Shown here piece after piece: positions 1 to 11,569 of a stretch of 64,000 nucleotides of DNA. The first letter of the stretch is position 1. Every line of letters starts with the position of its first letter. The position numbers and the translations under genes are program-made. The notes under the pieces are model-generated. The model had not been told where the DNA came from. It saw nothing but the letters and a program-made list of their open reading frames with translations, and ran no database searches. Origin of the DNA: Diphasiastrum complanatum (lineage: Eukaryota > Streptophyta > Lycopodiopsida > Lycopodiales > Lycopodiaceae). The stretch is from contig CM055110.1 of NCBI GenBank assembly GCA_029204225.1, positions 17,788,536-17,852,535 on the forward strand, given 5' to 3'.

Positions 1-41
1 GTCATTCACCAAGGAAAAAATTGTGGGCTTAATTTCCAACA
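1..41 (-). mobile_element. LTR edge inserted in a copia integrase
   Basis: Read on the minus strand, the copia integrase frame stops abruptly after a PEDLRS motif. A new sequence then begins TGTTGGAAATTAAGCCC and runs off the window. The LTR at 48439-49020 begins almost identically (TGTTGGGAATTAAGC), so this is probably the first ~40 bases of a related LTR inserted here. Only a fragment is visible. Confidence 0.35.
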
Positions 42-1560
42 CTTCTAAGATCTTCAGGGATCTGAATGAAAGCGATGCATCCATACACTTGAATATTTTT
101 GAGTGATGGTTTCGATCCTGTCCACACCTCATAAGGTGTCTTGCCATTCCGAGCTTTGATGATGGATCAATTTTGCAAATAGACAACTATAGTAACATCT
201 TCTGCCCAGAATTTCTTTGGAAGAGAGGCATGGGCCAGCATGCTCTTGGCACTTTTGATGAGTGTCCGATTCTTCCGTTCAGCACCATTGGATTGAGGTG
301 AGTAGTTGGTTGTATATTGTTGATGTATCCCGTTGGCCTTGCAGAACTCCTTGAATTCTGTGGAGATATACTCTGCCCCTCCATCTGTGCGTAGAGCTTT
401 GATCTTCCTCTAGGTCTAATTTTCTGCAGATGCCTTGAACTGCTTGAATAACTTAAATGCTTCAGATTTGTTCTTCATAAAGTAGGTGGCAGTCCTTCGA
501 GAGAAGTCGTCAATGAAGGTTAGAAAATAGAGATCTCCCCCTATGGAAGCAGTTTGCATCGGGCCACTATTGTTGCTATGTACAAGGTCAAGCAAGTCTT
601 TGGATGTATGAACTGAGTCTGAAATGAAGGGAGTTCTAGCATGCTTGCTGATAATACAACTTTCGCATGGAAAAGTTGGCTTGTTGATAGAAGGCAGATC
701 TTGTGTAGACTCTGAACTGACATTTGTTGAATACTGTTGAAGTTAAGATGGCCAAGTCTGAAATGCCACAACATATCTATTGATTCAGAAGTGGTTGTGT
801 GAAGAGCTTGACTATTAGAAGAGTAGAAATGGTTGAGTTTGTAAAGATAGCTGCTTCTTCTTCCATAGGCTAGAACCTTCCAGGATTTGTCAAGAATTGT
901 GCAGTCTTTTTTATCGAATTCGACCCTTTGACCTGAATCGATAATTCTGCTAACTGAGAGCAGATTCTTGGTCAGATTTGGAACGTGGAGAATGATGGAT
1001 AGCAACTTGACTTCTTTTGAATTCAACTTTGACTGTCTCTTCACCTTCTATTGAATGTGGTGAGTTGTCTCCAAGTTGCACAACTCAAGAGTGGGTGAAT
1101 GACTTATAGTCTTTGAACCAGTCGCGATGGTGAGTCTTTTCTTCGCCAGTTGTAGTCGTCTGCTTCATAAGATTTTTGAAGGTGTTGAGATGACTCGAAA
1201 CACTATTTGCATCAGACATTCTGAGGGTGAAGAATTTCTTCCTCAGATGAAGCTTGGAAGTAACGTCTCTTATGTCGTAGAGAGTTGCTAGGATGTCCCA
1301 TGCATCCTTAGCAGTCTGAGAAGCACGTTTGTGATTGATCTGAGTATCTTTGATATTGAGGGTGATCATGGCAAATGCTTTGCCATCTCTCAGTCTCCAA
1401 TTGGTGATGATAGTTGTATCACTTCTGGTTTGAGCTCTGTGCCATCAACGATGTCCCATAGTTCTTTGGCTAGAAGTATAACCTTCATCTTGAATTTCTA
1501 GAGATGGTAGTTATCTCCATTGAGTTTGTCAATGAGAGATGAACTAGATGATGGATCCAT
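42..1560 (-). pseudogene. Ty1-copia gag-pol remnant (gag to integrase)
   Basis: The start is ATG at 1558-1560 (MDPSSSSSLIDKLNGDNY), but the expected Trp of the next motif is a TAG stop. A UBN2-type gag follows (AKDAWDILATLYD, SKLHLRKKFFTLRM, about 1369-1085). Next comes a GAG-pre-integrase domain at 1044-541 with the LWHFRLGHLNFNSI box of the His/Cys zinc module. Integrase core residues are visible at about 420-180: RTDGGAEY for the second Asp and NGAERKNRT for the Glu of the DDE triad. At least three frame changes and several stops mean no polyprotein can be made. The family normally encodes one continuous gag-pol protein of well over 1000 residues. Confidence 0.8.
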
Positions 1561-1692
1561 TCTGGTTGAACGAGATCGTTGGTAGAAACAACGATTGTCG
1601 GAATACTGTTGGCTGCGCGTTTGCTTGAAAGACGTCTTGATAGAAACAAGACTGATAATCCGCAGTAGAAATGCAGATCACTGAAATGCCCA

Positions 1693-1703
1693 CTCTGATA
1701 CCA
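1693..1703 (-). other. Primer-binding site (tRNA-iMet)
   Basis: The minus strand reads TGGTATCAGAG directly after the LTR terminus, complementary to the 3' end of plant initiator tRNA-Met. It fixes the LTR boundary at 1704. Confidence 0.75.
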
Positions 1704-1962
1704 TGTCATAAAATGTGGGGATGACCGGCAATGGAAGTTTGAAGCTTTGAGCGTAGGCATGTAGGATTTCAAACACAACAATTAACAGCAGAAATATTCA
1801 AGAAGAATGATTCATACAAATTGCGCAAATGAACAATACAGTAGTGAGACCAAAATTGTACTCTGATTAATATCAACAGTGAATACAATGGTTTGAAGTA
1901 ATAACTTCAGCTTGCTGAGCATGATAACATTGGCTATAAATAACTCTGATTGAAAAAGAACA
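1704..1962 (-). repeat. 5' LTR of the copia element
   Basis: The LTR ends in ATGACA next to the primer-binding site. A TATA-like TTATTTATAG lies near 1932-1944 on the minus strand. The far boundary is uncertain: TGTTCTTTTTC at 1962 fits the TG...CA rule, but a later boundary near 1998 is possible. No second copy is in the window for comparison. Confidence 0.5.
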
Positions 1963-2049
1963 CTTACATAGCTTAATTTTGCTAGTATATATATTTACAA
2001 GTGTTGAGAGACAAATAACTCATAAGACTTAAATGCCATTTACTCCAGT

Positions 2050-2400
2050 TTTGTATATGTACAAAGTTGGTAATCGCTCTTAGGATATTTGGTTGTCCAG
2101 CTTTTTTAGGGCTGGTAATAAGTTGGCGACATCGGTCTGCCAATGTAGCAAAAACCCTGAAAAACGCGAAGGTGCCCTTAGACTGAAGGTATGTAAATCC
2201 CGAAGGTGCCTCTAGAGCGAAGGCAGGAATAATGTGAAAAAGGCAAAGGTGGGCCTGAAATGGATTCCAAGGCATTCTAGCCACTGCGTCGCATTTTTTG
2301 CGAAGGTGCGAAACATGCAAAGGTGCTTTAAAAACATTGAAGGCAAAAAATCTCAAAGGGAAAAAATGTGAAGGTCCAAAACATGTAGTCGGCCTTCGGT
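2050..2400. repeat. Degenerate GCGAAGGTGC-type simple repeat
   Basis: Irregular repeats of CGAAGGTGC, GCAAAGGTGC and similar words fill about 350 bases. Long frames through it have low complexity and are not credible proteins. The same word style (GCGAAGGTCG, AAAAAACG) recurs at 40.8-41.0 kb upstream of a gypsy-type gag, so this may be a remnant of the same type of leader or spacer. Confidence 0.45.
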
Positions 2401-2473
2401 TTTCAAGATGCTCATTACTTGAACAATTTGTTTAAGGCTGAGCATAAGGAATCTAACATTTCTTTCATTTTGG

Positions 2474-3328
2474 ACAGAATTTCATAACGTGTCCAAGCTT
2501 ACTGCAATTTAAACACACACATTGGTCCTTCTAGCCTTTTTTCGGGACAAATGCTTCTTTTGTCTAAACTCAGATGCATCTTGATCCAGTTCGTCAAAAT
2601 ACCACGAACTTTTTTCTTTTCTTTTTTCTAGTTGGGTCTGGATGATCCCGATGGATTAGCCTGTGATTGCTTCCTAGATGCCACCATTGTGGAATCATAC
2701 GCTTTTGCGACTCGTACGATCATCGAAAGTTTGAAGCACATTACATTTGCACTCATTCTGATAATCTGCAGATAAACCTAGGATAAACTGCCACAGTGCC
2801 AATTTTGCATCGAATGAGAGAAGTTTAGTCCATAAAATCTTGTAGGTATGAGTCCAAACTCTGAGTACCCATTTTGCAATTAACAAATCTTTGGTAGAAA
2901 TCCGAGTTGTCTACAACCACAAATGACTTTCTGAACACTTCCATAAACTCATCCCATGTGGTAGGTTTTAGTTGCAGATCATGCTACCATGACGAAGCTT
3001 TCCCATTGGAAGAATATAATAACACTCTCAATCATTTTTTCTTCATGAATTCCATGTAGATTAAAATAACTGGTCCACTGGTTAAGCAATCATCTACAAC
3101 AGGTTTTTTCTCTTTCTTCTCCCTCGAAAAAGGTTCAGGCTGAAAACCCAAATTCGGTGTGGATAAAGTTTTCACTTGTTTCAACAATACTTCCATTTGT
3201 TGATCCCTTAAAGTGTTCCTATTGTTTATTTCATTAAGCACTTGGCTTAACGACTGACAAATTTGCAGATATGTAGGCATTGGCACCTGACCACCATCAA
3301 GAGCTGCATTTGTATTATCATCTGCCAT
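2474..3328 (-). pseudogene. Ty3-gypsy gag fragment
   Basis: The N-terminal part at 3328-3032 (MADDNTNAALDGGQV... with NLGFQPEPFSR) is a distant relative of the gag start at 46576-46226, which has NLGYQPKGFSGDKK in the same place. A middle block at 2886-2695 (ALWQFILGLSADYQNECK) matches AQWQFISRLLVDYQNECK at 46.0 kb. A zinc knuckle, CLNCSKLGHVMKFC (C-X2-C-X4-H-X4-C), lies at 2515-2474 in another frame. Together they show a gag gene with the normal order of capsid and nucleocapsid motifs but several frame breaks. Protease and RT are absent downstream, replaced by the repeat at 2.05-2.4 kb. Confidence 0.7.
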
Positions 3329-3339
3329 ATTGATTTCCT

Positions 3340-4356
3340 GACATGCAAAATTAGCTTAATTAGTTGAGATCCAATCATCAACTAATAAGTGAAAAGTTGA
3401 GAACCTCATAACTGGCCAATATTACTCAGCAAGGTCTTTCACTCATTTAAGCAAATTTTGCAAAATCAATATTAGACTGATTTAAACAACAACTTTTAGG
3501 ACCAAAACTAAAAATTTACGAAAAACTGGGATTTTCGAAATCCGTTCAAAATGGACCAACTGTGAAAATCGATTAAGAAGATCGATTTATCATATTCACA
3601 AGCACTGTCACAAATTGAAATCATTTCAAAACATCCTGCATGCATCTAATTTGACATGCACTGACTTTTTCAAAAAAATGAATTCTTTTTCGTAAATAGC
3701 CTAGGTACCAGGAAATCTGCTATGTGATCTAGAATTTTCAAAAATAGCTTCATGCAAGAAATCTATTGATCAATCTATTGATTGCACATGCAACATGCAT
3801 CCAAGCATGCATACAAGTCAATCCATACATTTCCATCTATAGACAAGCACTATATTGAATTACAAGCATGCATGCATCAGAACATTTCCAAAATTTTGCA
3901 AATTTTAGTTCAAAAATTGCCAAACTTTAGATGGCCATAACTTTCTCTACAGGACACCAAATTGGTCGTCTTAAAGCATAGTACGGAGGAAGAGTGGTCT
4001 ACAAGGCACTTGACACATCACCCTACCACCTAGGCTTCACACGTGCAAGAAGTAAATGGCCAAAATTCAGGTAGTAGGACGCACTTTTGGAAAGTGGTAT
4101 CATCAAAACTTCAACTCCAGCCCAATAAGAATCTAATCAGAGGTTACAAGTACTCTACTAAGGTTCATTAGAGAGGCATAGTTCTAATAGGTCCAGCAAG
4201 TAATCACAAGCTCAGATCATGCAAAAAATGCATTTTTGGCCTCCTTCAACAAGTAAAACTTCAAGATGATGGTGTCTAATGCTCACCTATCCAAATTGGA
4301 TGCATGATGGCTCAAATTAGAGGCCATACATGATATATTTAAGCTTGTAATGAGAA
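3340..4356. other. No gene recognised
   Basis: AT-rich unique-looking sequence with many short homopolymers. I see no coding frame, LTR terminus or conserved motif. The CATGCATGCATG-like words near 3790-3880 are short and scattered. Confidence 0.5.
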
Positions 4357-5766
4357 CCAGCCAACCACCATATATGATTTTTTGATTGGACACCAAACGT
4401 TCGATCATCTGTATCTGAAATTTTGTTCATCAAAGTGACACTCACACATTCCAAATTCTGACCCTTGATGATTTCAAATTCATCCAATTTTATTACAATA
4501 ATAATCTTTCCATTTACTTGATGTTCGTCTAGTTTATAGAATCGAATAATGTATTTTAGAACATTTCCAATATCAAGGAAAATATTATTGCAATCGTTGT
4601 AATTGAGCTCACCATGTTCTGATTTGTATAATTCAGTTATATGAAGTGGTTGGCCAACTACTTTGAACATTCCACCAGTATAAAAATTTCTAGCTAATCT
4701 TATCCGATATGGACGCGGAAGATTAATTTTCTTCACCACCACTTGGGAAAAAGCTTCTTTAACTATTCTAAAAAAAGTAGAATAAGCATTTCTGCTGATT
4801 CCAGATACATCACATGCACCTTGTATCACATTCGCATCCAAGTATGATTGAACCTTAATCAAAACAGTCTCTACAATTTCGTTTTTCATTTTTTCAAACC
4901 AAGCATTTTTTATCATTTCCTTTGTTGACTTTCTTGGTAAAACATGACTTAAAGATGATCCGATGCATGAACGATCTGTTAAATAGTTCTTTGCCACCAA
5001 ACATGATCTACAACAAACATATGAAACTCAAATTATATTTAATAAATAAATAATCCATGTTATCAAGTTCCAATCAAACTTAAATGACATATACAAATCA
5101 AATAATCAGTTTAGATGACAACATACTTGAATGCTCGGATTCTTTTTTTCAGATTGCGCTATGTGTAGATAGGTCATCAATATTCTTCATCGGTACTCTC
5201 TTTCTTTTCCTCTTCATCATTGCCTTATTGATAACTTTTAGATCAACAGCAGATTTTAAACTCTCGGATCGCAACTTTTCCATGGATTCTAACATTTCTT
5301 GGTTTGATCCTCGAAGAGTAGTGACAGTTGCATTCAAATCTAACATAGCATTCTTGAGTGCATTGTTTTCAGCACTAGTGTGTTGCACATAATGAAGCAA
5401 TTGTTGATTTGCATGTTGCAATTGTTGATTAGCAAACTGTAATTGTTGATTCAGACAACATATGTTATGCATTCCAATATCACGCAACCTTTGACAATAT
5501 CCAAGTAATCCGCTATGTCCTTCACATACATATCTGAGAAGATGAGTTACGGACTTAAAATCTGGACACAAACTGGTAGCTGGATCATTAGGATAAATTG
5601 ATCCATCCACCCACAAATCTATACTCATATGATTATTCATTCTCAATTCTCTAACTATTGCTGCAGCATTCTCTACAACTTTCGCATTTTTCTTAATAAT
5701 TGGAGTGCATTCCATCGGAAGAGCAACATGCAAATGGAACATTGCCATTGTTAAAGCTACAATCAT
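4357..5766 (-). pseudogene. Unknown protein, N-terminal half of an inverted gene
   Basis: Two frames on the minus strand appear to be exons of one gene. The first (5766-5149, 205 residues) has a Cys-containing N-terminus (GYCQRLRDIGMHNICCLNQQ). A coiled-coil-like stretch follows, with a repeated LQxANQQ motif and runs of Leu/Asn heptads, ending in a basic MKRKRKR cluster that could be a nuclear signal. The second (5000-4357) carries GACDVSGISRNAYS, LPRPYRIRLARN, IIVIKLDEFEIIKGQN and IWWLAG. After IWWLAG the frame loses sense. The matching continuation (LHVLKKDHKILSW) sits on the opposite strand from about 6950. I associate this motif set with an uncharacterised, possibly transposon-encoded family in seed-free plants, but cannot name it. 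Function unknown. Confidence 0.5.
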
Positions 5767-6949
5767 GTAAATGAATCTACCTACAGTAAATTAATATGAA
5801 TAGATCTAGAATTTCTTACTTTTGTAATGTTTATGTCACATTGAAAAATCGTCCCGCCTCATATTTCACTATAAGCATACAGTGATTTCAAAAGTTTTGC
5901 CTCTCCCACTTCAGTTTTTGCATTGAGCACACCAAGATTTTCAGTCTTAAAGCTCTAGTCCCGAATTTTGGAACGAGCACGAAGAGAAGTTATTACATCT
6001 CATGCTAAACTAACTATTGTCTGAAGTTAACCATACTAGTTAAACGTCGGGCAAGGCCAGAAACTCAAAAAACGACGACCAGAAGTTATCGGTTTGCATT
6101 CTCTCTCTACGTAACCTCTCTCTAAAGTGAAATTTCTTAAAGGGCCCATTTTGAGTCCATATTTTCCCTAATGCTTATGTACTAATGATTTCAAACCAAA
6201 AGTACCAGAGTAAGGTGGTGGAATTCACTACCAAGTAGATGGCTTCTCAAATCCTTGGTGTACTTTCAGCCTAATGATCATAATGGTGGATTTGCTCCAT
6301 GAATTTTGATGGAAATCATAGGATTTTTTATGGTTTTAGTGATTTTTTCACCTAAAATTTATGTTTTTTGCTTGGAATTGATCATAGGTACTGGTGTAGT
6401 ACATTTTCCAGATTTTACTTCATGTTTTACAATCATTAATGATTGGATTTAATGATTGCATGATGTTTAAATAGTCAAAAGGATGATTAGATAGTGATTT
6501 TGGGCCAAAAATTGGGATTTTTGGACTAGAAATGGGCTACAAAATCTATATTTGACTAAAGTCAGAACTTTTAGTGCTTGAATGTAATGGATTTATAGTG
6601 ATTAGGATCATATTGCACTTATTTGTGGATTTATCCAGTCAAAAAACATGGTTTTTTGATGATTTTTGGACTAATTTTGTGGTAGATCTCAAAATTCTTA
6701 GCCAGTATTTGGTAAGCACATTTTCAAAGGTGTAGTGAAGCTGTTCTAAGGCTGTCATAAAGTTTGGTTAGGATTGGACACCATTAGGGGGCTCAAACCT
6801 TCAAAAAATAGTGTACTTTTGGTGATTTTTGGGCATGAATACCTATCAAATGGGGGTCTGAAGCGTTCCAGATATACATTTCAATTTTCATTTAGAATAT
6901 CTATATTAACAATTTATATCTTGCTAGTTTTTAATGACATGTCATGCAT
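5767..6949. other. Non-coding, within the proposed inverted segment
   Basis: AT-rich sequence with no credible coding frame. If the 4357-6956 segment is inverted, this stretch would be the original 5' flank of the unknown gene, so its promoter would be expected here on the minus strand. Confidence 0.4.
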
Positions 6950-7530
6950 TACTTGTTTCTCTACACGTCTTGAAAAAGGACCATAAAATACTATCATGGA
7001 TATTTTCAAGAACAAATTATGGCGAGATTATAAAGAGACATTTGGAGAGTGAGAAATTTACAGTCGAAAGGAAGTTTTCAAATTCAATGGCACCTTGCAA
7101 GGGATTTGAAAACATTAAAATGTATGTATAATGTCTCTCATGGGGCAACATCAAAGCATCCATGTCTTTATTGCACGAAGGATTGCTACAATATGAATTT
7201 GGGACGATCAACAAACACTGGCCCAACACGAGAAGCTGAAGATCCAAATATGAAAAGTGTTCTACCAATTCCATTAAAATATGTTCACATATGCACATTG
7301 CATGCTGAGGTTCGTATTATCGAAAAACTAATTTACCTGCATATTCTACTAGCATGGAATTATAGACCAGAGTCAGTGGCTAAAGCAGCAATTAGGAGAT
7401 TGGAAATAGTTCTGTCAAATGCAGGACTACATAAAGGGAATGTCACGATTGAAAAAAGTGACAGACTGTTGTAAAGCTGACTCAGGTGCACCCAACGTGC
7501 CCTGTAAGACTCTAAGGGGTGACACTCCCT
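6950..7530 (+). pseudogene. Unknown protein, C-terminal half of the split gene
   Basis: Translation from about 6953 gives SLHVLKKDHKILSWIFSRTN, which would follow directly on the IWWLAG that ends the minus-strand half. A frameshift near 7065-7075 moves the sense frame; it continues FQIQWHLARDLKTLKCMY, then SHGATSKHPCLYCTKDC (a possible Cys/His metal site), then VHICTLHAEVRIIEKL and an Arg/Leu-rich helix-like segment to about 7470. A stop follows, and in another frame NVPCKTLRGD may extend the homology to ~7520. The protein context (a KLDE motif followed by a Cys cluster) would suit a transposase or nucleic-acid enzyme, but that is only a guess. Confidence 0.5.
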
Positions 7531-7539
7531 AAAGTCCCA

Positions 7540-8290
7540 GAGCAAGTTAGAACGTCAAGGACTGAGCCTCCGACCTGTGGTGAGCCAGTCAAGTAGTCAC
7601 AAGTCATGAGCTAGCTCTGGAGCTCGAGTCATGGCCTAGTCAGGAAGCAAGTTGATTCTGCCATCGGAACGGCTCCCGGGACCCATGTCCGGGAGCCAGA
7701 TTGATTCTTCCAGGCTTGCCAGGCTTAATCAGCAAAATAAAAACTAAGTCCCAAAAAGCGTGCTTTACCAGAAAGCACTATGTTTCAGAACAGAGGGGGT
7801 GCGCCGAATCACAGCAGAACTATAGGGGGAGTCCGGCAGACAGAAACTTGGGCAGCTCAACCAGCGCCAGGAATCCAGTCGCCAGGTCTCAGCTCCCTCT
7901 ACCAGCACGAGCCAGGCACAATGCCCAGCACGTGTTGGTGGCCCTGAGACCGGTCAGTCTATGTATGAATGTAACCTCTTCCAAATCTAATAAAGTTGAT
8001 CCTTGGGGATGATTACCATTTCGGTTTCGCCTCCGGGACTGGTCCAAGTGGAAGGACCCTTACTACAACCTTTTTGCGTCTGGCGCCTAAGGGTCCCTGT
8101 CATCGACATGGGGCTTGCCGCTATGCCAATTGGTCAGTTTGGCGACCACTATGCCTTGGGTTTCATGTGTGGCTTGTCTTTGCCTTTGGTTACCTTTTGG
8201 GGATGGATTCTGAGTTGGCTTTCGGGTTGGTTGGGATTCCAGTTTTCTTAAGTCTGAATGGTTAAGCTTGTTACGTTTCTGAGTTGGCTT
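7540..8290 (+). mobile_element. GC-rich LTR-like block
   Basis: This segment is clearly richer in GC than its surroundings and holds no sustained reading frame with recognisable motifs. It contains a polyadenylation-like AATAAAG at about 7988, and CTTACTACA followed after ~13 bases by TGGCGCC at 8081. TGGCGCC begins the tRNA-Asp-type primer site of several plant gypsy elements. An LTR plus the beginning of an internal region is plausible; no second LTR copy is in the window, so the boundaries are unresolved. Confidence 0.35.
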
Positions 8291-8453
8291 TTACGTAAGT
8301 GTATGATGGATGAATGTTAGACTTAAGCGCGTGTTGGGGAAACAGCTCAAGTCCCAGCGCCCCTTTGAGGCGCCGGCGCAACACAGACTCTTAGGAAAAA
8401 AAGGAAACGTTCCTAATAGGCCATCAATTGGAGGTGCTAAAGCAAAATGATTC

Positions 8454-10131
8454 TTATCCAATCTCACATGCAAAAAACTCACCAAGTATTACGATATTTC
8501 GAAAGACATTCAAATTCATTACAAAAGAGAGATCCTTGTAATATGTCAAAAATCTATTACAGAAAACTATATAATTATTATCATCATCCTCTTCAAGATT
8601 CAGACGGATGGTATTGTCATGAAGGAATAATCTCCTCTCATATGGATTCAAAAATTCTAAAATTTTCCTCTTGCTCATATCAATGTAACCCGAATAAAGG
8701 GCCATTGCAGATGATCTTTTTGTAGTCTCATTGGGAGTATAATCCAATATCTTACTAGCCAAATCTCTCTTCACAAAAATTACTTTATATGTTCCTCTTG
8801 CGTACTTATGGCCTCCTAAACAAACTGATAATGATTTGATGGCCATAATGACAGTGGTTGTATATGGATTATAAGATGAATGACATATACAAATCTCATT
8901 ATTTTGAAAGTTTTCAAATAATGAGATAGAGAAATATCTTTTCTCCTGGCTGATACACCTCGGACGCCTCCATGTCTCATACCAAAGGCATCTATTTCAA
9001 TAGCATCCTGCAAATGAGAAAAGAAAATAAATTTAGAATGATACGTAACACTGCAAACTCAATTAAAAAACTAAACAATATCATTACCAATAAGAAATAA
9101 AAAAACTGAACAATATCAATACCACTATAATATCTACTTATCAGATCATAATCATGGTAATCAACGACGTTTGCTCTACTGATGTCATGTCCTCCAATGG
9201 CCTCTACATTTTCGGAGGGGATATATCTAGCCCTAGGGAGATATCTTTTTTGAAATTCCAGAAATTCCTCCTCTGTAGGCAAAGTCTTTTCATAGGCTTT
9301 AGAGTTTTCAATCATGGCCTCCAAGGCCTCATTGCCAGATTTCCAATTGCCATCTTTATCATAATCTATCTCACTTTCAAGGTCATCATATGAGTAATCA
9401 ACAATGTCAGAAAATTCTGATAAATTTTGAGCAAAAATTGAGAGGATTTCATCCTCTCTCAAATTCAATACATCTTCTATATCATTAAATGAAATATAAC
9501 ATTCATTATTTATAAAATATAAAAAAACATTGAGTAGAGTTAATTGATTAACAGGAGATGCAGATGGAAGAGAATCAGAGAGGATTATAGAACGAGGGAG
9601 AGTTTTTTGATAATCTGAAGTCATAGAAGCTTCAGCTCCAACCCCTATATCAGTATCTGCATTAGTTACATCAACTGGAGCAGGTGCAGATGCTTCGATC
9701 ACTGGAACAGTTGAAGATTCAATAGAATCATCATCTGGAATTTCAACAAATATATAGAACACAAAAGCCATTTCTTTGATTAGAAGGTGACATATTCTTT
9801 TGTGGATATCACAATATATATTTATTTTGAAATGGTCATGTAGGTTAGAGTACTTTCTATTGTGTTTATGCCTAGAGGATGGTTGGGAATGTACAAGGTC
9901 CTGAAATTGAACAAAACAAAAATTATCTATACCCAAAACATGAGTACTAATAATCTGAGAAAAATTATTCAGATAAGAAATTAAATTATAACGATTCTCA
10001 TAAACTAGCTTATCGATATCGAAGGGAGCAAAAAAAATACTAGTAAAATACTCTAATTTGTCAGATGGAATGTCACTGGTATTAGAAAAATCCATAAGTT
10101 TGTCATCTGAGGCCATGGAGGAACTAGCCAT
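8454..10131 (-). CDS. Unknown 'MASS' protein, divergent from Ulp1-like gene (copy I)
   Basis: The ATG at 10131 opens MASSSMASDDKL... A long first exon reaches about 9080. It contains SDKLEYFTSIFFAPF, an acidic middle (EIPDDDS, DDLESEIDYDKDG) and EEEFLEFQKRYLPRARYIPS. A canonical acceptor (CTTTTTCTCATTTGCAG) precedes a second exon at 9008 starting DAIEIDAFGMRHGGVRG. After a probable boundary or frameshift near 8945 the frame ICICHSSYNPYTTT leads to KYARGTYKVIFVKRDLASK and ends at 8454. No family is recognised. The N-terminus matches the gene at 33112 (MASS... ERIEYFKSLFRPF), also divergent from a Ulp1-like gene, so the pair is a conserved unit. It could be a transposase or accessory factor of an unnamed element, or a cellular gene. 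Confidence 0.5.
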
Positions 10132-11520
10132 ATTAAATCCGATATCGGTTCAATTCGTCAGATAAATATTGATAGAGGAATAAAGCAAAGTGCGTGTGCT
10201 GATCCGATATGGTAAGGACGAGAATGAAATTTTTTGAAAAGCATTGGTCGGAAGTGACTGATATTGATTCAGCGTGCCTGAATGAATACAAGCATGCACA
10301 GCAAGGGATGGTGCGCATCAATTCGATATCGGGAGAATGAAGAAAAACAAGAAGGCTAATCAGGTCGGACGCGTCGAAGTGATACCTGAGCTAAACAATT
10401 GCATTAGCTGGTAGCAGATGGGCGCGAGCGAGTAGGAACAGATTGAAGGAAGTTGTTTTCAAACGCGCTAAATCGATATCGCATGGATACAAATAACTAC
10501 AGGCAAAAACATTTCAGCGTTGTCGATCAGTATATATAGAAAAAATCAGAAATGATTGCAAACGTGGTGGTTTGCAAACATGGTGGTTCATATTACGATG
10601 ATGATTACTCAGAGGCTTGTCAATCAAATCAATCTAAATATCCATCAGTCATCAAAATGATTAGGCCATATCGAATTAACCAGAACTAATTTAAAATAAA
10701 ATATGGTCACATCTACAATTAATCACACTTCTACCATTTAATGCTGAAATTGACAACGTTAAGCTTTAAATATAAGACCTTTTTTATATCCAATAATTAT
10801 AATTTTGGAAAATTTCAAAGGCTAGATTTTCACCCGATAGCTAATCAACGCGCATATAAAGCATTTGCCAACCATAGTATGTATTCTCACGTGCTCATCC
10901 GATATTGGACGCAATATGAATGATCAGAGCTTGATTTGATAGATTCTACATAACTTTGGCCAGTATGAAGAGTCTTCCGAATCAAGCTTTGATCATGCAT
11001 ATAGGGTTCAATAGTTTCAAAATTTTTGATAATAAATAGCGATTCGACACGCGCAGTCCAAATGCAGCAAATACATCGTCTGCTAGGCGCGCTGATTCGA
11101 TATCCCATACGCAGAAAAATCATACTGGAATGCATAATGAAAGACTTATGAAAATGTTCTGAATGAACATTATTTCAAAAGGAAAATTTGTGTCTTTATG
11201 GTGCTTAAATAGGACGAGAGATTGTAATAATTCTCCTCGTTCACGTTTTTCAATGATATCCATTAATCAATTGTTTATAATTTTTTTAATGATCATTTTA
11301 GGAGGCTAGTGATTGTCTATTTAATGTATTCTGGCGCATGACTAATGATGATTCGTTGAATCTAGTACTAGACTAGTTAATGTATTTCGGCATAGGTACA
11401 AATTAGTCTCATTCTGATTGGTGGATAAATATAGGCTGTAAATCACAATTCGTTATTTGACAAATGTATGGCTGTGATCAACAGGAATTGGCTATAAATA
11501 TGTGCACCACTTTCCATATT
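10132..11520. promoter_or_regulatory. Divergent intergenic region with GATATC/GCGC motifs
   Basis: This region separates the MASS gene (minus) from the Ulp1-like gene (plus), so it should hold both promoters. It carries repeated composite words: CCGATATCGG at 10139-10148, CCGATATGG near 10204, TCGATATCGGG at 10324, CGCGCTAAATCGATATCGC around 10465-10482, CCGATATTGG near 10888, and GCGCGCTGATTCGATATC near 11085-11103. A minus-strand TATA-like CTATATATA lies at about 10531-10539 for MASS. No credible coding frame occurs here. Confidence 0.5.
11493..11500 (+). promoter_or_regulatory. TATA box upstream of the Ulp1-like gene
   Basis: GGCTATAAATATGTG reads as a consensus plant TATA box about 100 bases before the first sustained frame of the plus-strand gene. 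Position and orientation fit; transcription is not shown. Confidence 0.45.
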
Positions 11521-11569
11521 TCGATTCCGTAATCTTTTATTCTGAACTCTCCGGCTTGTTATTCGTATA

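Larger units (their letters stand above)
42..1962 (-). mobile_element. Ty1-copia element, 5' half with 5' LTR
   Basis: On the minus strand the order is LTR, primer-binding site, gag, protease remnant, GAG-pre-integrase, integrase, as in Ty1-copia elements where integrase precedes reverse transcriptase. The RT half lies outside the window or is lost. The integrase is interrupted by another LTR at the left window edge, giving a nested arrangement. Confidence 0.8.
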
